NCBI RefSeq assembly: GCF_026745355.1
Contig: NC_079202.1
Span: 30,385,240 to 30,449,239, forward strand
From: Beta vulgaris subsp. vulgaris
Lineage: Eukaryota; Streptophyta; Magnoliopsida; Caryophyllales; Amaranthaceae
Direction: 5' to 3'
DNA length: 64,000 nucleotides
In this document: piece after piece, positions 11,789 to 22,790 of the stretch
Layout of the letters: each line of letters starts with the position of its first letter
Position numbering within the stretch: the stretch's first letter is position 1
Notes under the pieces: generated by a model
What the model was told of the DNA's origin: nothing
Seen by the model: the letters and a program-made list of their open reading frames with translations, nothing else
Database searches by the model: none
Program-made: the position numbers and the translations under genes

Positions 11789-11907
11789 TTAGACTTGATT
11801 ATGTGTGTACCATTAGAGTTATTTTTTCTTATCTTAACTAATTTTACCTTATCTAAACTTATTTTTTCTGAAATAAGTTAAAATAAGTTAAACAAAACAT
11901 AGCCTTA

Positions 11908-12300
11908 ACCTTAATGGTATTGGATGGTAGGTACTCTGGTTCCTTTGCACAATTGCATATACGACCTGTTGGTAGTTGGTTATAAATGGTGGTAATGGGA
12001 ATGAATTTGTGTGTAAATTTGTGAAGCATATCACTGTTCATTCTCATGGGACGCTAATTTATCCTAAAGTGTCCATTTTTCTTCTTGAATTTTCATTCCC
12101 ATCCAATACCACCTTGTAGGTGGTAATGAGTGGTAATGAAAATTGCTTCCCTTTGGAGACATAAACACAAGTTCAAGGGTGAGATTGCTTGCCCATGGAG
12201 AAAAAGTGCCTCTCGATGGAGATTTTAAGGGTGCTTCCCTATTAAAATTACCCTTAAAATTCATTCTCATTATCGAAATTTATTAACTACTACCAAACGG
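11908..12300. repeat. Inverted-repeat MITE remnant
   Basis: GGTATTGGATGG at 11917-11928 is complementary to CCATCCAATACC at 12100-12111, and the right margin ends ACTACTACCAAACGGGTC, a Tourist-like tip. A diverged GGTATTGGGTGG also lies left of the outer MITE (10649-10660), so that MITE probably inserted into this older element. Confidence 0.35.
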
Positions 12301-12500
12301 GTCGATAGGGTAGTGGAAAAGTAGGGAGGGCTTGTCGAAATCATATATTTATCTTTAAATGAAAATTTAGAGTTTTTATTTAGGCAAAAAATAGTTTCCT
12401 AGAAAAAATGATTTTTCCATCATCCGTTGTTTAGTTTGTAAGCATGGAGAAAATTAGTATCTTCATAATGGCAGAAAAAAAGTTCCGCCTCATAGGAAAG

Positions 12501-13153
12501 TAGAGATGGCCAACAGTGCGGGTCAATCCAGCCCATCCAGCCTAGCCCACCTCGTGGGCCGTGTGGGTTGGGCCAACAAAAAGCCCGGTCCAGCCCAGCG
12601 GGAACCGTGAAATTGGTGGGTGGGCCGTGGGCCAGATTTCTTGAGCCCAGCCCACTAAATAAAGCCCACTACTAAAACCGCCCAGTCCGGACCATGAAGC
12701 CGGTCCAACCCGGCCCATGAACCAGACCAGCCCAATCCAAGTAAATATTGAACCAAATTGTGTATATTTTAATCAAATTGTATATATTCTAATCAAATTG
12801 CATATATTATAATTCAATAAAATTTAAAAACAATGAAATTATTCATTAATATTAATATTTGTATATATTTTTAATTCATTTTAAAAAATTTATATACCAA
12901 TAATGAATAATTTCAATGATTAAATAATTTTGAAAAAAAAAATTCTCATGCCGGCCCGTTAGCTCGGTCCATCCCACCAAACCCACGAACCGTGAAAACG
13001 GTAACAGACCGGTGTGGGCCAAGATTTTTCAGCCCACGGACCAGCCCGTCCAGCCCATGAATTTCACGGTCCGGTCCTGGGCCGTGAAATCTCAGCCCAG
13101 CCCACTACGGTCCATGGTCCAACCCGTCCAGCCCGCACCAGTGGCCATCACTA
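12501..13153. mobile_element. hAT MITE (653 bp) with exact 8-bp TSD
   Basis: The ends TAGAGATGGCCAACAG and CTGGTGGCCATCACTA (read inward TAGTGATGGCCA) are hAT-type inverted repeats. An exact TAGGAAAG duplication lies at 12493-12500 and 13154-13161. The outer 200 bp on each side is GC-rich with GGGCC/GGCCC words, while the core is AT-rich. The termini closely resemble those of the full-length hAT at 55171-59287, so this looks like a deletion derivative of the same family. The short frames within are not genes. Confidence 0.9.
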
Positions 13154-13322
13154 TAGGAAAGGAAACACACTTTCGTGTTTATTCTTCAAATTGCTCCCGC
13201 CCTATCCTCCTCCATTCATTTTTCATTTTTCTTCTTTTTACTATCGTTTCATGAAATCATTCACTCAGATATATCAAAGGAAAATTAAGCTACAATTATG
13301 TTATCTTGTGGAAAAAGTGAAA

Positions 13323-13351
13323 GTATTGTGTCAGACTGTCTGACACAATAC
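13323..13351. repeat. 29-nt perfect palindrome at the element end
   Basis: GTATTGTGTCAGAC and GTCTGACACAATAC are perfect 14-nt complementary arms around a single T. It sits at the left terminus of the foldback element. Confidence 0.95.
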
Positions 13352-14447
13352 ATTTGGTCGGACGAACCTCATCTTTCGATTTGAGAATATGTTCTACAAT
13401 GTTCCTTCTGTATTTCTTGCGGTAATTCCTCATCTCTCCTGGACAAGTTGGAGAATAAACAATCCTTCTAGTATTCCTCCAAACTTCCGATTTGACACAA
13501 TACAATGTTCCTTCTGGTATTTGAATATATGAGGTTGAAGGTGGATTTGAAAAACAATATTGACCCTTTTGGTATTCCTCTAAACTTTCTCTCTCCTCTC
13601 TTTTTTGTTTTTTTCCACTCAAAAATCAGAATTGAGATTTTATAGGAGCTCGATATAATTCCTTCCTCTACAACTCGATATAATTCCACCTTCTCCAAAC
13701 TTGTCCAAATCCAAATCTTCAGTCATCATATTTTTTTTCCAGACTTCGCTGGAGGATGATTGCTTATAGAGCTTCTTTCTCTTCTCGTCATCTCTTTTGT
13801 TTATTATGGTAGATTTTCAGTTGGAGATTCAAGTGCAAATGAAACATCATCTCCAAATCTAATGAAGAATATTTGATTACTTATGTTCGACAGAAGTTCC
13901 CATCTCCATACTATTTCTTCTTCTTCTTGTTTCTCATTCATCAAGAACACCATCATATTTCTTGTTTTGAGGTTAGAAGTTTTCTTCATGAAATTCTTAT
14001 TCAGTCTTCATTCTTTTCCTATTTTTCATTTTCAGTTGGACTTTGTTTTGTTTCAGTTGGACTTCGTTTTGTTTCAGTTGGACTTTGGTTTGTTTCAGTT
14101 GGACTTTGTTTTGTGTCAGTTGGACTTTGTTTTCTTTCAGTTAGACTTTGTTTTGTTTCAGTTGGACTTTGTTTTGTTTCAGTTGGACTTTGTTTCGCAA
14201 TATGTATACCAACTGAAACAAATAATGGATCAACTGAAACAAAAAATGGGCCAACTGAAAGAAATAATGGGCCAACTGAAAGAAATAATGGACTAACTGA
14301 AAAAAATTAAGACTAACTGGAAAAAAATGAAGACTACCTGAAAAATAATGAAGATTACCTGAAAAAAAAATTAAGACTAACTGAAAAAAATTAGAACCAC
14401 CTGAAAGTCGTCCGACCAAAGATTATGATCGGACGAGTCCGACACAA
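13326..14447. mobile_element. Foldback-type element (1.1 kb) with TA-flanked inverted repeats
   Basis: The ends TTGTGTC...GACACAA are flanked by TA (13324-13325 and 14448-14449). The right terminus, about 40 bp, pairs with the left one through ATTTGGTCGGACGA. The right half is a large imperfect hairpin: seven or more units of TTTCAGTTGGACTTTGTTTT (14030-14195) face inverted units of CCAACTGAAA(C/G)A (14205-14400). The open frames of repeated FQLDFVL or SVGLCFV type are translations of this array, not proteins. Superfamily uncertain (Tc1/mariner-like TA site, or foldback). Confidence 0.65.
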
Positions 14448-14449
14448 TA

Positions 14450-16263
14450 CGTTCTCAATGTTTTGTCAAGGAAAGTCATTGTCCACTAAAAAGGTTTTCC
14501 TTCCAACTAAACAGAGCTTTAGGCACAAACCAAAATAAAAGTTGTGTCGATTCTCAAGAAACAGAGCCAATATTGATAATGCAATTGCGGCTAATGCATG
14601 TTTTACTTAAAACATTATAATTCCCTCCTAAAGTTTGTCTCACCCATCTTCCAATTCATAGGAAATTCTACCCAAAATTTTTCATGCCAACAAAACACTT
14701 GTACGTTTAGCTGTTCATCTTTGATTTTCACATTTGTTGATATACTTAACCATTAATGTCGTTAATAATCGATTAGTAATAATTATAAAACACTAATATT
14801 ATAAAATAATTATACATGGAGAGTTTGAGACAAATTTAATATAATAATATCTTAGTACATGACAATACTTAATATTTTATATAGGTAGAAAAGCCAGCCC
14901 AAAGGCCAAAGTGTACTTTATGTGACAGTAGAACAATTGAAGAAAAATGAAAGAGGTTTAGTTTAGACAATGAACTGATAGTGGATATATATTTGATCCA
15001 TTACCTTCATAAATATAGGTGCACAAATGTATTTGCAATTTATGGAAAGTTTTTTTTTTTTGGACATTGGAGAAATTTGCATTAATTAAAAATGAAATTA
15101 CAACCTAAAGATAGTACAACCAAACATAAAACAAAAAGCAAACGTACACTAAAGTGAACTTCACTTGCTCTTACATACTTTATGAAGGAAAACCAACTTG
15201 TTACTTTTCCAGTCCAAATGAAACTTGTCGTAGACAATGTTTGGTGGGGTTGGATCATATGTCTGGGAGAAAGACCTGATATAATGGTGGGGAAGGTGAT
15301 GATATACTAAACCTAGATGATCTTATGAGATATATTGCCACGTCTCATCTTGTAGAACTTTATCTTCACAAGATGATAAATCTCATGGTCCTTGAACATA
15401 AACATCTTCCTATGATTCTACTTATTGAACTAACTAAGAAGTCACATCCTTTGGTGACTTTTGACCCATCTACGAGGGTATCTAGGGTTTACCTTACGAG
15501 GCTGAAACTAAAAATGTGTGCAGGTCAAAACTTGCCCAAATCAAATTGGAGGGCCTCGCACAAGATGCATTTATGAAGTGTGATGACTCGAAGTCATCAC
15601 ATGAACTCTAGCCGAATCGTGTGGATTTAATTCACCCAACATACGGATACGATTATCCAACCTTACAATTCCTAAACTTTAAAATTGAACCCCGATAGAA
15701 GTACTCTCCAACCTAAATTGAGAACCTCATCTCATCTTACCCAACACTCGAACCCCTAAAGTTGCATCTACCAAGCAATGGCAAACTCCAAGAGAGATGA
15801 CTCTTATAGGAAACCAATATCCTTCTATAGTCCACCTATCTATACTATATCTTACCCAAGCACAACCATAGCAATATGGCAAGGATAATTGCATTTGGAT
15901 AAAACTAAACTAAGGCTATATAACAAAGAACATGAGCGAAACACAATGAAGAACTGACCACCAAATCCATAACATAAGGGTCGTCAACGATGCTTCGCTT
16001 AACAATTGGAAGACGAGCGAATTAGTCTAGTGAGCCTTCCGGGTAGGGAGCCACCAGTTGGCGAGGCCTCAGACGGCGACGCCACTAGCGTTCAAGCGGC
16101 GGCAAAAATGGTTGGTGTCGTAGCGGTGGGAGGTGGGACATATCACACTTGTTTAACACAACAATTACTTCACATCGACCTTCGCTGGCTAACCTAAACT
16201 AGACCACTAAAATAGAAAGCAAAAAATAAGGATTGCAGAAGGGGGAGGGGGCTCGACAGCCAC
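14450..16263. other. Non-coding stretch with a probable LINE 3' tail
   Basis: A T-run at 15049-15062 followed by GGACATTGGAGAAATTTGCA and alternating A/T-rich DNA resembles the 3' end of a minus-strand LINE. No reverse transcriptase follows. The frames at 15325-15576 and 16006-16197 have no recognisable domain; the second is GC-rich and exon-like (GDATSVQAAAKMVGVVAVGG), but I cannot assign it. Confidence 0.3.
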
Positions 16264-16271
16264 CTTGCTTG

Positions 16272-16782
16272 TAGTGGCGGATCCAGGAATATATTATGGC
16301 GGGGTCACTTTTTTAGCATCAATATTATTTTAAAAAATGTGTTTTGCTATTATCAAAATAAAATATCCACAAAAAAGCACATTATATATAAAAAAAAATT
16401 ACAAATCATCCCAAAAACCTAAAATTAGGTAAATAAAAAAATTACCCGTAAAGATTAAAAGCTCTACGCAAGATTAGGAGTGAGCAATGAAGAGTTTTTT
16501 TTTTTTTTGAATTCTAGCTCTTCAAGAATCCTTCAAAATAGGAAAAGTGTGTGTGGAGTATCAACTAACTAACTGTAACTTTCCTAAAAAAAAAAAAACT
16601 AAGATGTAGCAATTCACCAGCTGTACACAAGTCATGGTAGCTTCCCATTTTAGTGGGGTCCTTTTAACTGATTCATAAGATTATTTTATCAGTTTTTATT
16701 TGCCCAAAATACTCCATTCCATATTTTTTTCCGCCAAGAGGGTGCACGTGACCCCACTACCCAAAGGGTACATCCGCCACTG
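16272..16782. mobile_element. hAT MITE (511 bp) with 8-bp TSD
   Basis: The ends TAGTGGCGGATCCAGG and ATCCGCCACTG are inverted repeats (TAGTGGCGGAT/CAGTGGCGGAT) flanked by an exact CTTGCTTG duplication at 16264-16271 and 16783-16790. Both ends continue into GGGGTCAC/GTGACCCC. The GTGGCGGA(T/G)CCAGGAAT start is a common plant repeat family. Confidence 0.88.
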
Positions 16783-16790
16783 CTTGCTTG

Positions 16791-17743
16791 ATGGGCACCG
16801 AGACGGCTCAAGTAGCGGTTGAGCCCCCTAGGGTTTTTCTCGAGGAAATTTTTTCAAGTGAACATAGTTTACGACTTCTAAAATTCTTTTAGCGACTACA
16901 TGAGCACATTACTTTTTCCAATTGTACATTTATGATTTAATTTCTTAATACTTGTTCTATTTTCCAATAAGAACACCAGGTTTTTTTTATTAAAGTAAAG
17001 AGAATTTTCTTGCAAGAAGGGGATAAATATGGAATACTTCCTTCTTATAAGAGGTGGTCATAATGACATAATCAAGTCCCTATCGTAGGAGTGAATGGAG
17101 GATTTTACCACCATTATGCCAACCATCAAAAGAATACTAGATATACCATAAGAAAGGTAAACTTGAAATGATATAGGGTGTTTATTATTACCCTTAATAT
17201 GTAGAAATAATGGTACATTAAAAATGCTAAAGTTAGATAAAAAGTGCTATATATGGTTACTGCATAGCATGCATATATATCATAGTAATCACATAGAAAT
17301 AATCTCATATACACTTACTGTAAGATTTTTTTTCTCTAAGAGAAAAATAAACATAATAATACTAGCTAGTATGTGTGAATAGCAGGGACGTATCGCAACA
17401 ACAGCGGCTATCAAGAAACCACCAAGGCCTCCAATAAGTACCGGAAGAGGTGGGCAGATTCACTAAAACAAACTCCCAACTTTCTCTTTGCTTCATCATC
17501 TGTTCTACCTCGGTCTCACCTATACACTTGACATTCCATATTCAATGATCAAGGGAGACTCATATCAACTTCTTTGGAATTTTATTTTTTGGTTGTGAAT
17601 GTGAATGACAAATTTAAGGATACACTACTTAAAATCAGACCTGGCTTGTCAATTTATGTACATGCAAAGGTTTATCAGAGACACCTCCCTCTCAAAAACA
17701 CATTTGTGTTCAATAATCTTATGTTTGAGATTTAGTTGAGTAG
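16791..17743. other. Non-coding AT-rich stretch
   Basis: No gene or clear element is seen. An open frame at 17126-17314 (minus) is hydrophobic, low-complexity and unsupported. Confidence 0.4.
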
Positions 17744-17745
17744 TA

Positions 17746-18001
17746 CTCCATCCATTTCTTTTTAATAGTTACACTTCGAGTTTTGACAATATTCACAAAT
17801 TTATGTTTGATTATCATTTGTAATTAATGGGTAATGAAAATTATAGTCATGTGGGATCTTGATTCGTCTCAATAACTACTTTTAGAATATCAACTTTTTA
17901 TAATTTTCACAAAATACAAATTTAGAGATACTTACGTGCAAATATTTACGTAGGTTACCGTGAAAAAGTAAAATGTAACTATAAAAAAGAACCAAAAATA
18001 G
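17746..18001. mobile_element. Stowaway MITE (256 bp)
   Basis: The left end CTCCATCCATTTCTTTTTAA and the right end TAAAAAAGAACCAAAAATAG are imperfect inverted repeats flanked by TA, with inner ATAGTTACACTT/AAATGTAACTAT pairing. Confidence 0.8.
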
Positions 18002-18262
18002 TACATCTTGATTTATTTGCGTATTGTTTTCTGACCTATATAACAGATAAAGATTTTTTCTTAAATCATATGGATCATTATTGATACATTATGACATAAG
18101 ATGATAACAACGATACATTTTATATGGAAGAAGTACTATATTTTGAGAAAAATAATATTTTAGGTTTAAGTTGAGTATTTCGAGTAACATAAAAATACTT
18201 TACGAACTTATGAGGGAAACTATATTTCATGCATTGAGAACCCTACACAAAAATTGAGGTCA

Positions 18263-18370
18263 ATGAAAAATCATATGATAAGTTTTGAGATCATTCCCCT
18301 AACTTTAGAAATACTCATGAAAAATCATATGATAAGTTTTGAGATCATTCCCCTAACTTTAGAAATACTC
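18263..18370. repeat. Perfect 54-bp tandem duplication
   Basis: The unit beginning ATGAAAAATCATATGATAAG is present twice without a mismatch (18263-18316 and 18317-18370), indicating a recent slippage or unequal-crossover event. Confidence 0.95.
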
Positions 18371-18579
18371 GCAAATTATGTACGCAGTGCATGTTAGATT
18401 TTTCAAGTTTTTTCGAACATAAATTTTAGCTTTTTTGGACATAGGTACGGGTAAAAATGTAAACATTAGACTTTTTTTTTGGCTAAATTTCGTAGGTTAA
18501 GCCTCTATCACTAACCCTTCTTTTATTAATTTTTTTCACTTATTCTTTATTTTATACTGGTAAAATAATTGCTTATTGC

Positions 18580-18800
18580 AACGGTCAATAAGTGGCCTAT
18601 TGTTGTGGTTTTGGCTGCGCAGTAATAGGTAATTATCTATCGCTGTGATTTTTGGTCGTAGCAATAGGGCAGCCTATTGCTGTGATTTCTTCCCGAAACC
18701 ATAGCAAAAAAATTTTTTTATTAAAAATGCAACCTAATGGTGCAATTTTAGGCGGAAATTGAAGCAATAGGTTGTATTTTTTTTAATTACGCAGCAAGCA
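18580..18800. repeat. Subterminal-type repeats (CCTATTGCTGTG family)
   Basis: Variants of CCTATTG(C/T)(T/-)GTG and its complement GCAATAGG recur at least seven times. Clustered short motifs in both orientations are typical of CACTA ends, but the terminus and partner end were not found. Confidence 0.35.
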
Positions 18801-18852
18801 AGCATCCCATAATTGGATATGCAGCAAGCAGTATGCAGCAGCTGTGATAATA

Positions 18853-19653
18853 TTTTCTGTGAGAATAGGTCTTTATGTGAGAACACTTTTTTATGTGAGA
18901 ATGAATCTCATCCATAGATTTAGGTTTAATAAAGTGGCCCACAGTTTTTCAAACAATAGATTTAAACTAATTTCGCCTCTCTCATCCAAAAAGTCGCCAA
19001 CTAATTTCACCTCTCTCATCCAAAACAGTCGTCTAAACAACTTTTTTTCTCTCTCTCACGCGTTCATCTCTCTCTCAATCATGTTCTTCTCTCTCCTCCT
19101 AGAAACCTCCATTGATGAACTTTCTTGCTAAATTATTATTTACTATTTCCATATCATGGTGACCATCTGCTATATCATAGTGACCCTCTGCTGTATCATA
19201 GTAACCAACACAACCCTCTGCTATATATCATAGTGACCCTCTGTTGTATCATAGTATCCAACACAACCCTCTGCTATATATCATAGTGACCCTGTGCTGC
19301 ATCATAGTAACCAACACAACCCTTTGCTATATATCATAGTGACCTTATCATAGTAACCAACACAATTTCTAGAAAAAATAATGCGGAATTCGCAAATAAT
19401 GGAACTAAAACTTTGAAGAACTAAAACTCCATGAACGACGATACAGAGGAGAAAGAAAGAGAAGATAGAGAGAGAAAAAAAGTAGTGTGAAAGGGGTAGG
19501 GGAAGAAGGGGGTAAGGGTTAAACTAAATTACGAAAATGCCATTACTCATAAGTGTATTTAGGATGGTTAGATTAGATTAGATCCAAAAGTCCAAATTTG
19601 TTCTCACATAAAAAAATTTTCTCACATAGAGGAGGTGTTCTCACAAGAGCCCT

Positions 19654-19655
<2 letters not shown>
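18853..19655. mobile_element. Element with TGTGAGAAC inverted ends
   Basis: The left margin holds TGTGAGAATAGG, TATGTGAGAACA and TATGTGAGAATG; the right margin (19597-19645) holds GTTCTCACATA, TTCTCACATAG and GTTCTCACAAG in the opposite orientation. Between them is a 53-bp tandem array. Exact ends and class are unresolved, and the right end abuts an (AT)n run. Confidence 0.45.
19150..19375. repeat. 53-bp minisatellite, about 3.5 copies
   Basis: CCAACACAACCCTCTGCTAT and the following ATATCATAGTGACC segment recur with a spacing of 53, 53 and 46 bp (starts near 19205, 19258, 19311, 19357), with a partial unit before the first. Confidence 0.85.
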
Positions 19656-19721
<66 letters not shown>

Positions 19722-19780
19722 TATATATATATATATATATAATAATAATATTATTATAATATATATATATATATATATCA
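19655..19780. repeat. (AT)n microsatellite
   Basis: An almost uninterrupted AT tract of about 125 bp, with a short ATAATAATATTATTATAAT break. Such tracts can extrude cruciforms and are assembly hazards. Confidence 0.95.
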
Positions 19781-20860
19781 TCAAGTCCAAGTCAAACCAT
19801 ATTGGTTGGTACAAGTTGCACTAAATATATTCGTTTTAAAGATAGAGAAACAAAGCAATGCAAAATTAGCATAAACTCAAAGAAACGACACAATGCAATA
19901 ATCAATAAAGTATCTTGCCCACTTATTTTTCATCTCATTGATTTGCTCTTCCGTGTACGGGTTGGAGGTAAAGGAACGAGAAGCCTGAAAATCATTCACT
20001 AAAGTTAGTCTCAAATAGCTAAATAATAGAAGAAATGAATTGTAAGTGAACAAAAACTTTATTCATTGAAATCATCCGAATTGGAAGATAAAGTGAGTAT
20101 GTCAAAAATGTTACGCATGACAAAATAACTGCACTCCTCACCTCCTTTTTGTTGTGGACACTTTATAAAGTTTTTTTTTAAGAAATTAAGTGAATTCATC
20201 TAGGATTTCTTGTGTTGTATCAACATAGTCTTCTGTTTTAAATAAATCATTTCACATTGTTAATTGATTGAATTTTCCGTTTTGATGTATACTTGATTGT
20301 GTTTGTGAATTGGTTGATAAGATATTTGATTGATGTAATATTCTTTATTTACTTTTTTTAGCATAAATGTACTAAATTTCATAGTCAATGTTTCTTTTTT
20401 TGGTGGCTCAATCATAACTTGATTCACTAGTGAAAGAAAACCCATATGATGCGATCAAAATCGGGCTTACTGATGCGGTTCTGGTCCCCATGAGATGGGC
20501 CCGCAACATATTAAGAAAATTAATGATCTGGTCCATGACCGCATCAAATTATATAATTTATTAATTAAAAAAAGCATTGCAACTCTACAATAGTGCGTGC
20601 AGAGTTGCAAGCCTATGCACTGTACCAACAAGACCACATAAGGTATTATAACCAAGTTACACAACCAAAATCCAACAAAATCTAAAAAAAAATAAAACCT
20701 AACAAATCTTCTTATTATTTTCAGCATCAAAATGAAATAAATCCAAAAGTAACCGAAAAAAACTAGTATAGTACATTGAGTTCATGAATTAATTATAAAA
20801 TTAAAAATAATGAATATTCATAAGTTACAATATCTGAATTTTCTTCGTTCTTCATTCTTC

Positions 20861-22790
20861 CACTAGTAGAAAAAGGTCGATTTGCGTCGGGCCTGGGACC
20901 CCTATTTGCGTTGGACTTGGGTCCGACGGCACAGGTCTCGACGCAAATGTCCCGGGATCGATATGCGTCATATGCGGAAACGACGCAGATCTTTAGCTAT
21001 TTGCGTCGCACGTTGTATACGGTGCGACGCAAATTGGTCTCCCCAGTTGTGCATCTGAGTGATTTGCGTCGCACCTAGGGCTACATGCGACGCAAATTGG
21101 TCTCCCCAGCCCAACACATAGCTTAATGTGCGTCGCACATCGCCTTCGGTGCGACGCAGATGAGTGATTTGCGTCGCACCTAAGGCTATATGCGACGCAA
21201 ATTGCAAATTTTTTTTTAAAAAATTTAGTTTTATGAACCAGGAATCAGGTTGTTGCAAACTTGCAATAAAGATTTTGGTTTCTTCACAAAAAAATCGTAG
21301 ATTTGTAATAATAAATTACAGAAAATAAAGAAAAAGAGATAATTACATAAAAAAGAATACATAAATTACAGAAAATCAATTAAATTAAATTACAGAAATT
21401 CAAAAAAGAAAATTATAGAAAAATAAAGATTACAAAATGTGGAAGCGAGTGAATGACTTGTACTTTGCAATGCGCAAGGAGGACAAAGCTTCACCGGAAT
21501 GTATGTGAAAGCAATTGATGCAAACATACAAGTAACTTCCAAATATCAAAGACACAACTGGGGTTGAGAACACCCAGTAATAAAGGAAAACAGAGGCATA
21601 GTATATCACAGCATAACCTCTGGACAGTGACTGTATCCCATTCTTGCAAATGTTGCTCCTTGTGACAGCCATCACCTATTTTTTCCCACAGATTAAGGCC
21701 GAGTTTTCCAATGACTCGAGGGAGATGACTTCGAGGAGAACAATTTTCAGATCTGAAAATGAACATAAGAATTTCAGAACTAAAAGTCAAGAAAATTCTA
21801 AATCTGAAAATAAACCTTAAAATACCAAAAAAGTAAACAAGAAAAATCAAATATAAAAAATAAAAATAAAAACGAAAGGCTATTATTTTCAATTGCATGA
21901 ACTATGTGCTTTTTTATTTTTCAAATGCCAAAATAGTAAAAAAAAAAAAATCAGATGTTAAATATTTTATTTTTCAGATCTGAAATGAAAAAACGAATTT
22001 TCAGATTTGAAAACTAAAATAGAAATCATATCTAAAAATTAAGAAACGAAATTGAAAACGCTGATGAACGAAATCTAAGAATCGAAAAGTGCTGAAAACG
22101 AGAAACGGAAAATCAGAACTTTCGTTCGTTCGCTCGCCGGAAAACGGGAAAGGTCTTACTCATGAATGTTTTTCGTTCTTTCGCTGAAGGTCTTACTTTC
22201 GTTCGCTCGCCGGAAAACGGAAAAGGAGCTCGATAAATTTCAGTGGATGCGAAGTTGAGAGCTTAAACTTGAGAAGATACGATTTGTTCGAATTTTGATG
22301 TAGTTGGTGGTGTTTTGGGGGGATTTGAATGAAATGAAAGGAAGAGGCCTTTGAATTGAAGAACCAGAGAATTGGAGAGAGATAGTGGGGTTTGAAGAGA
22401 AATGAAAGGAACGGCTGAGGCTGAGAGGGTAGGTGGGGTTTGAAAGGATGAGGCGCAAAGGGAGTTAGTAATTTGTGTAGCACACCCCTAAGGTGCGACG
22501 CACAAATCTCTTTTGCAACGTACCCAACCCTTGGTGCGATGCAGATAGCTCTATCTTTTTACCCACCAAGATGCAGCAATATGCGTTGCACCTTGATTGT
22601 GTACGACGCAAAATGGCCATATACGTCGCACCTTAGGTGTGTGCGACGCATATTGGTAGTAGCTTGTGGCTGGGCCAAGGTATTTTGCGTCGTATGCAAA
22701 GGTGCATGCGACGCAAATAGTGCTTGTGCGTCGTTTCCGCTTTTGTGCGACGCACTTGAGGGGACGCAAATCGACCTTTTTCTACTAGTG
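20861..22790. mobile_element. Inner CACTA element (1930 bp) with TTC target duplication
   Basis: Long inverted repeats start CACTAGTAGAAAAAGGTCGA and end TCGACCTTTTTCTACTAGTG, flanked by TTC at 20858-20860 and 22791-22793. Subterminal regions carry many GCGTCGCAC/GTGCGACGC motifs arranged as hairpins about 60 bp apart (20995-21200 and 22480-22760). No transposase, so it is non-autonomous. The central part (21430-21690) holds a possible captured host gene fragment. It lies inside the outer CACTA element and is therefore younger. Confidence 0.93.
21430..21690 (-). pseudogene. Captured host gene fragment, calcineurin-like phosphoesterase C-terminus-like
   Basis: Minus-strand frame 21675-21430 reads like the end of a multi-pass membrane protein. 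It has hydrophobic segments around VFLYYWVFSTPVVSLIFGSY, then GEALSSLRIAKYKSFTRFHI. The latter strongly recalls the conserved (F/L)SSLRI..YK.FTRFHI segment of plant calcineurin-like metallophosphoesterase membrane proteins. The frame has no start context of its own and sits between the subterminal repeats of a CACTA element, as expected of a transduplicated exon. The family call is from memory of the motif and needs a database search; the captured-fragment interpretation is inference. Confidence 0.45.

Larger units (their letters stand above)
10675..11904. mobile_element. Outer Tourist-like MITE, split by an inner one
   Basis: The left end GGATCTATTTGGTTCAACTT and the right end AAGTTAAACAAAACATAGCC are imperfect inverted repeats with TTA at 10672-10674 and 11905-11907. 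The arms are repeats of (A/T)CTTATTTTA type. The interior is split by a second Tourist-like element (10794-11788), so the original outer element was about 230 bp. Confidence 0.75.

Noticed and set aside
12507..13140. GC-rich gene or CpG-island promoter
   Set aside because: The GC-rich parts are the subterminal regions of a hAT MITE with exact inverted ends and 8-bp duplication.
13873..14419. Repeated FQLDFVL and SVGLCFV proteins (137 and 145 codons)
   Set aside because: They are the two frames of the foldback repeat array; the repetition is at DNA level and continues inverted on the other side.
19150..19375. CRISPR-like array
   Set aside because: A plant minisatellite with contiguous 53-bp units, no unique spacers and no associated genes.
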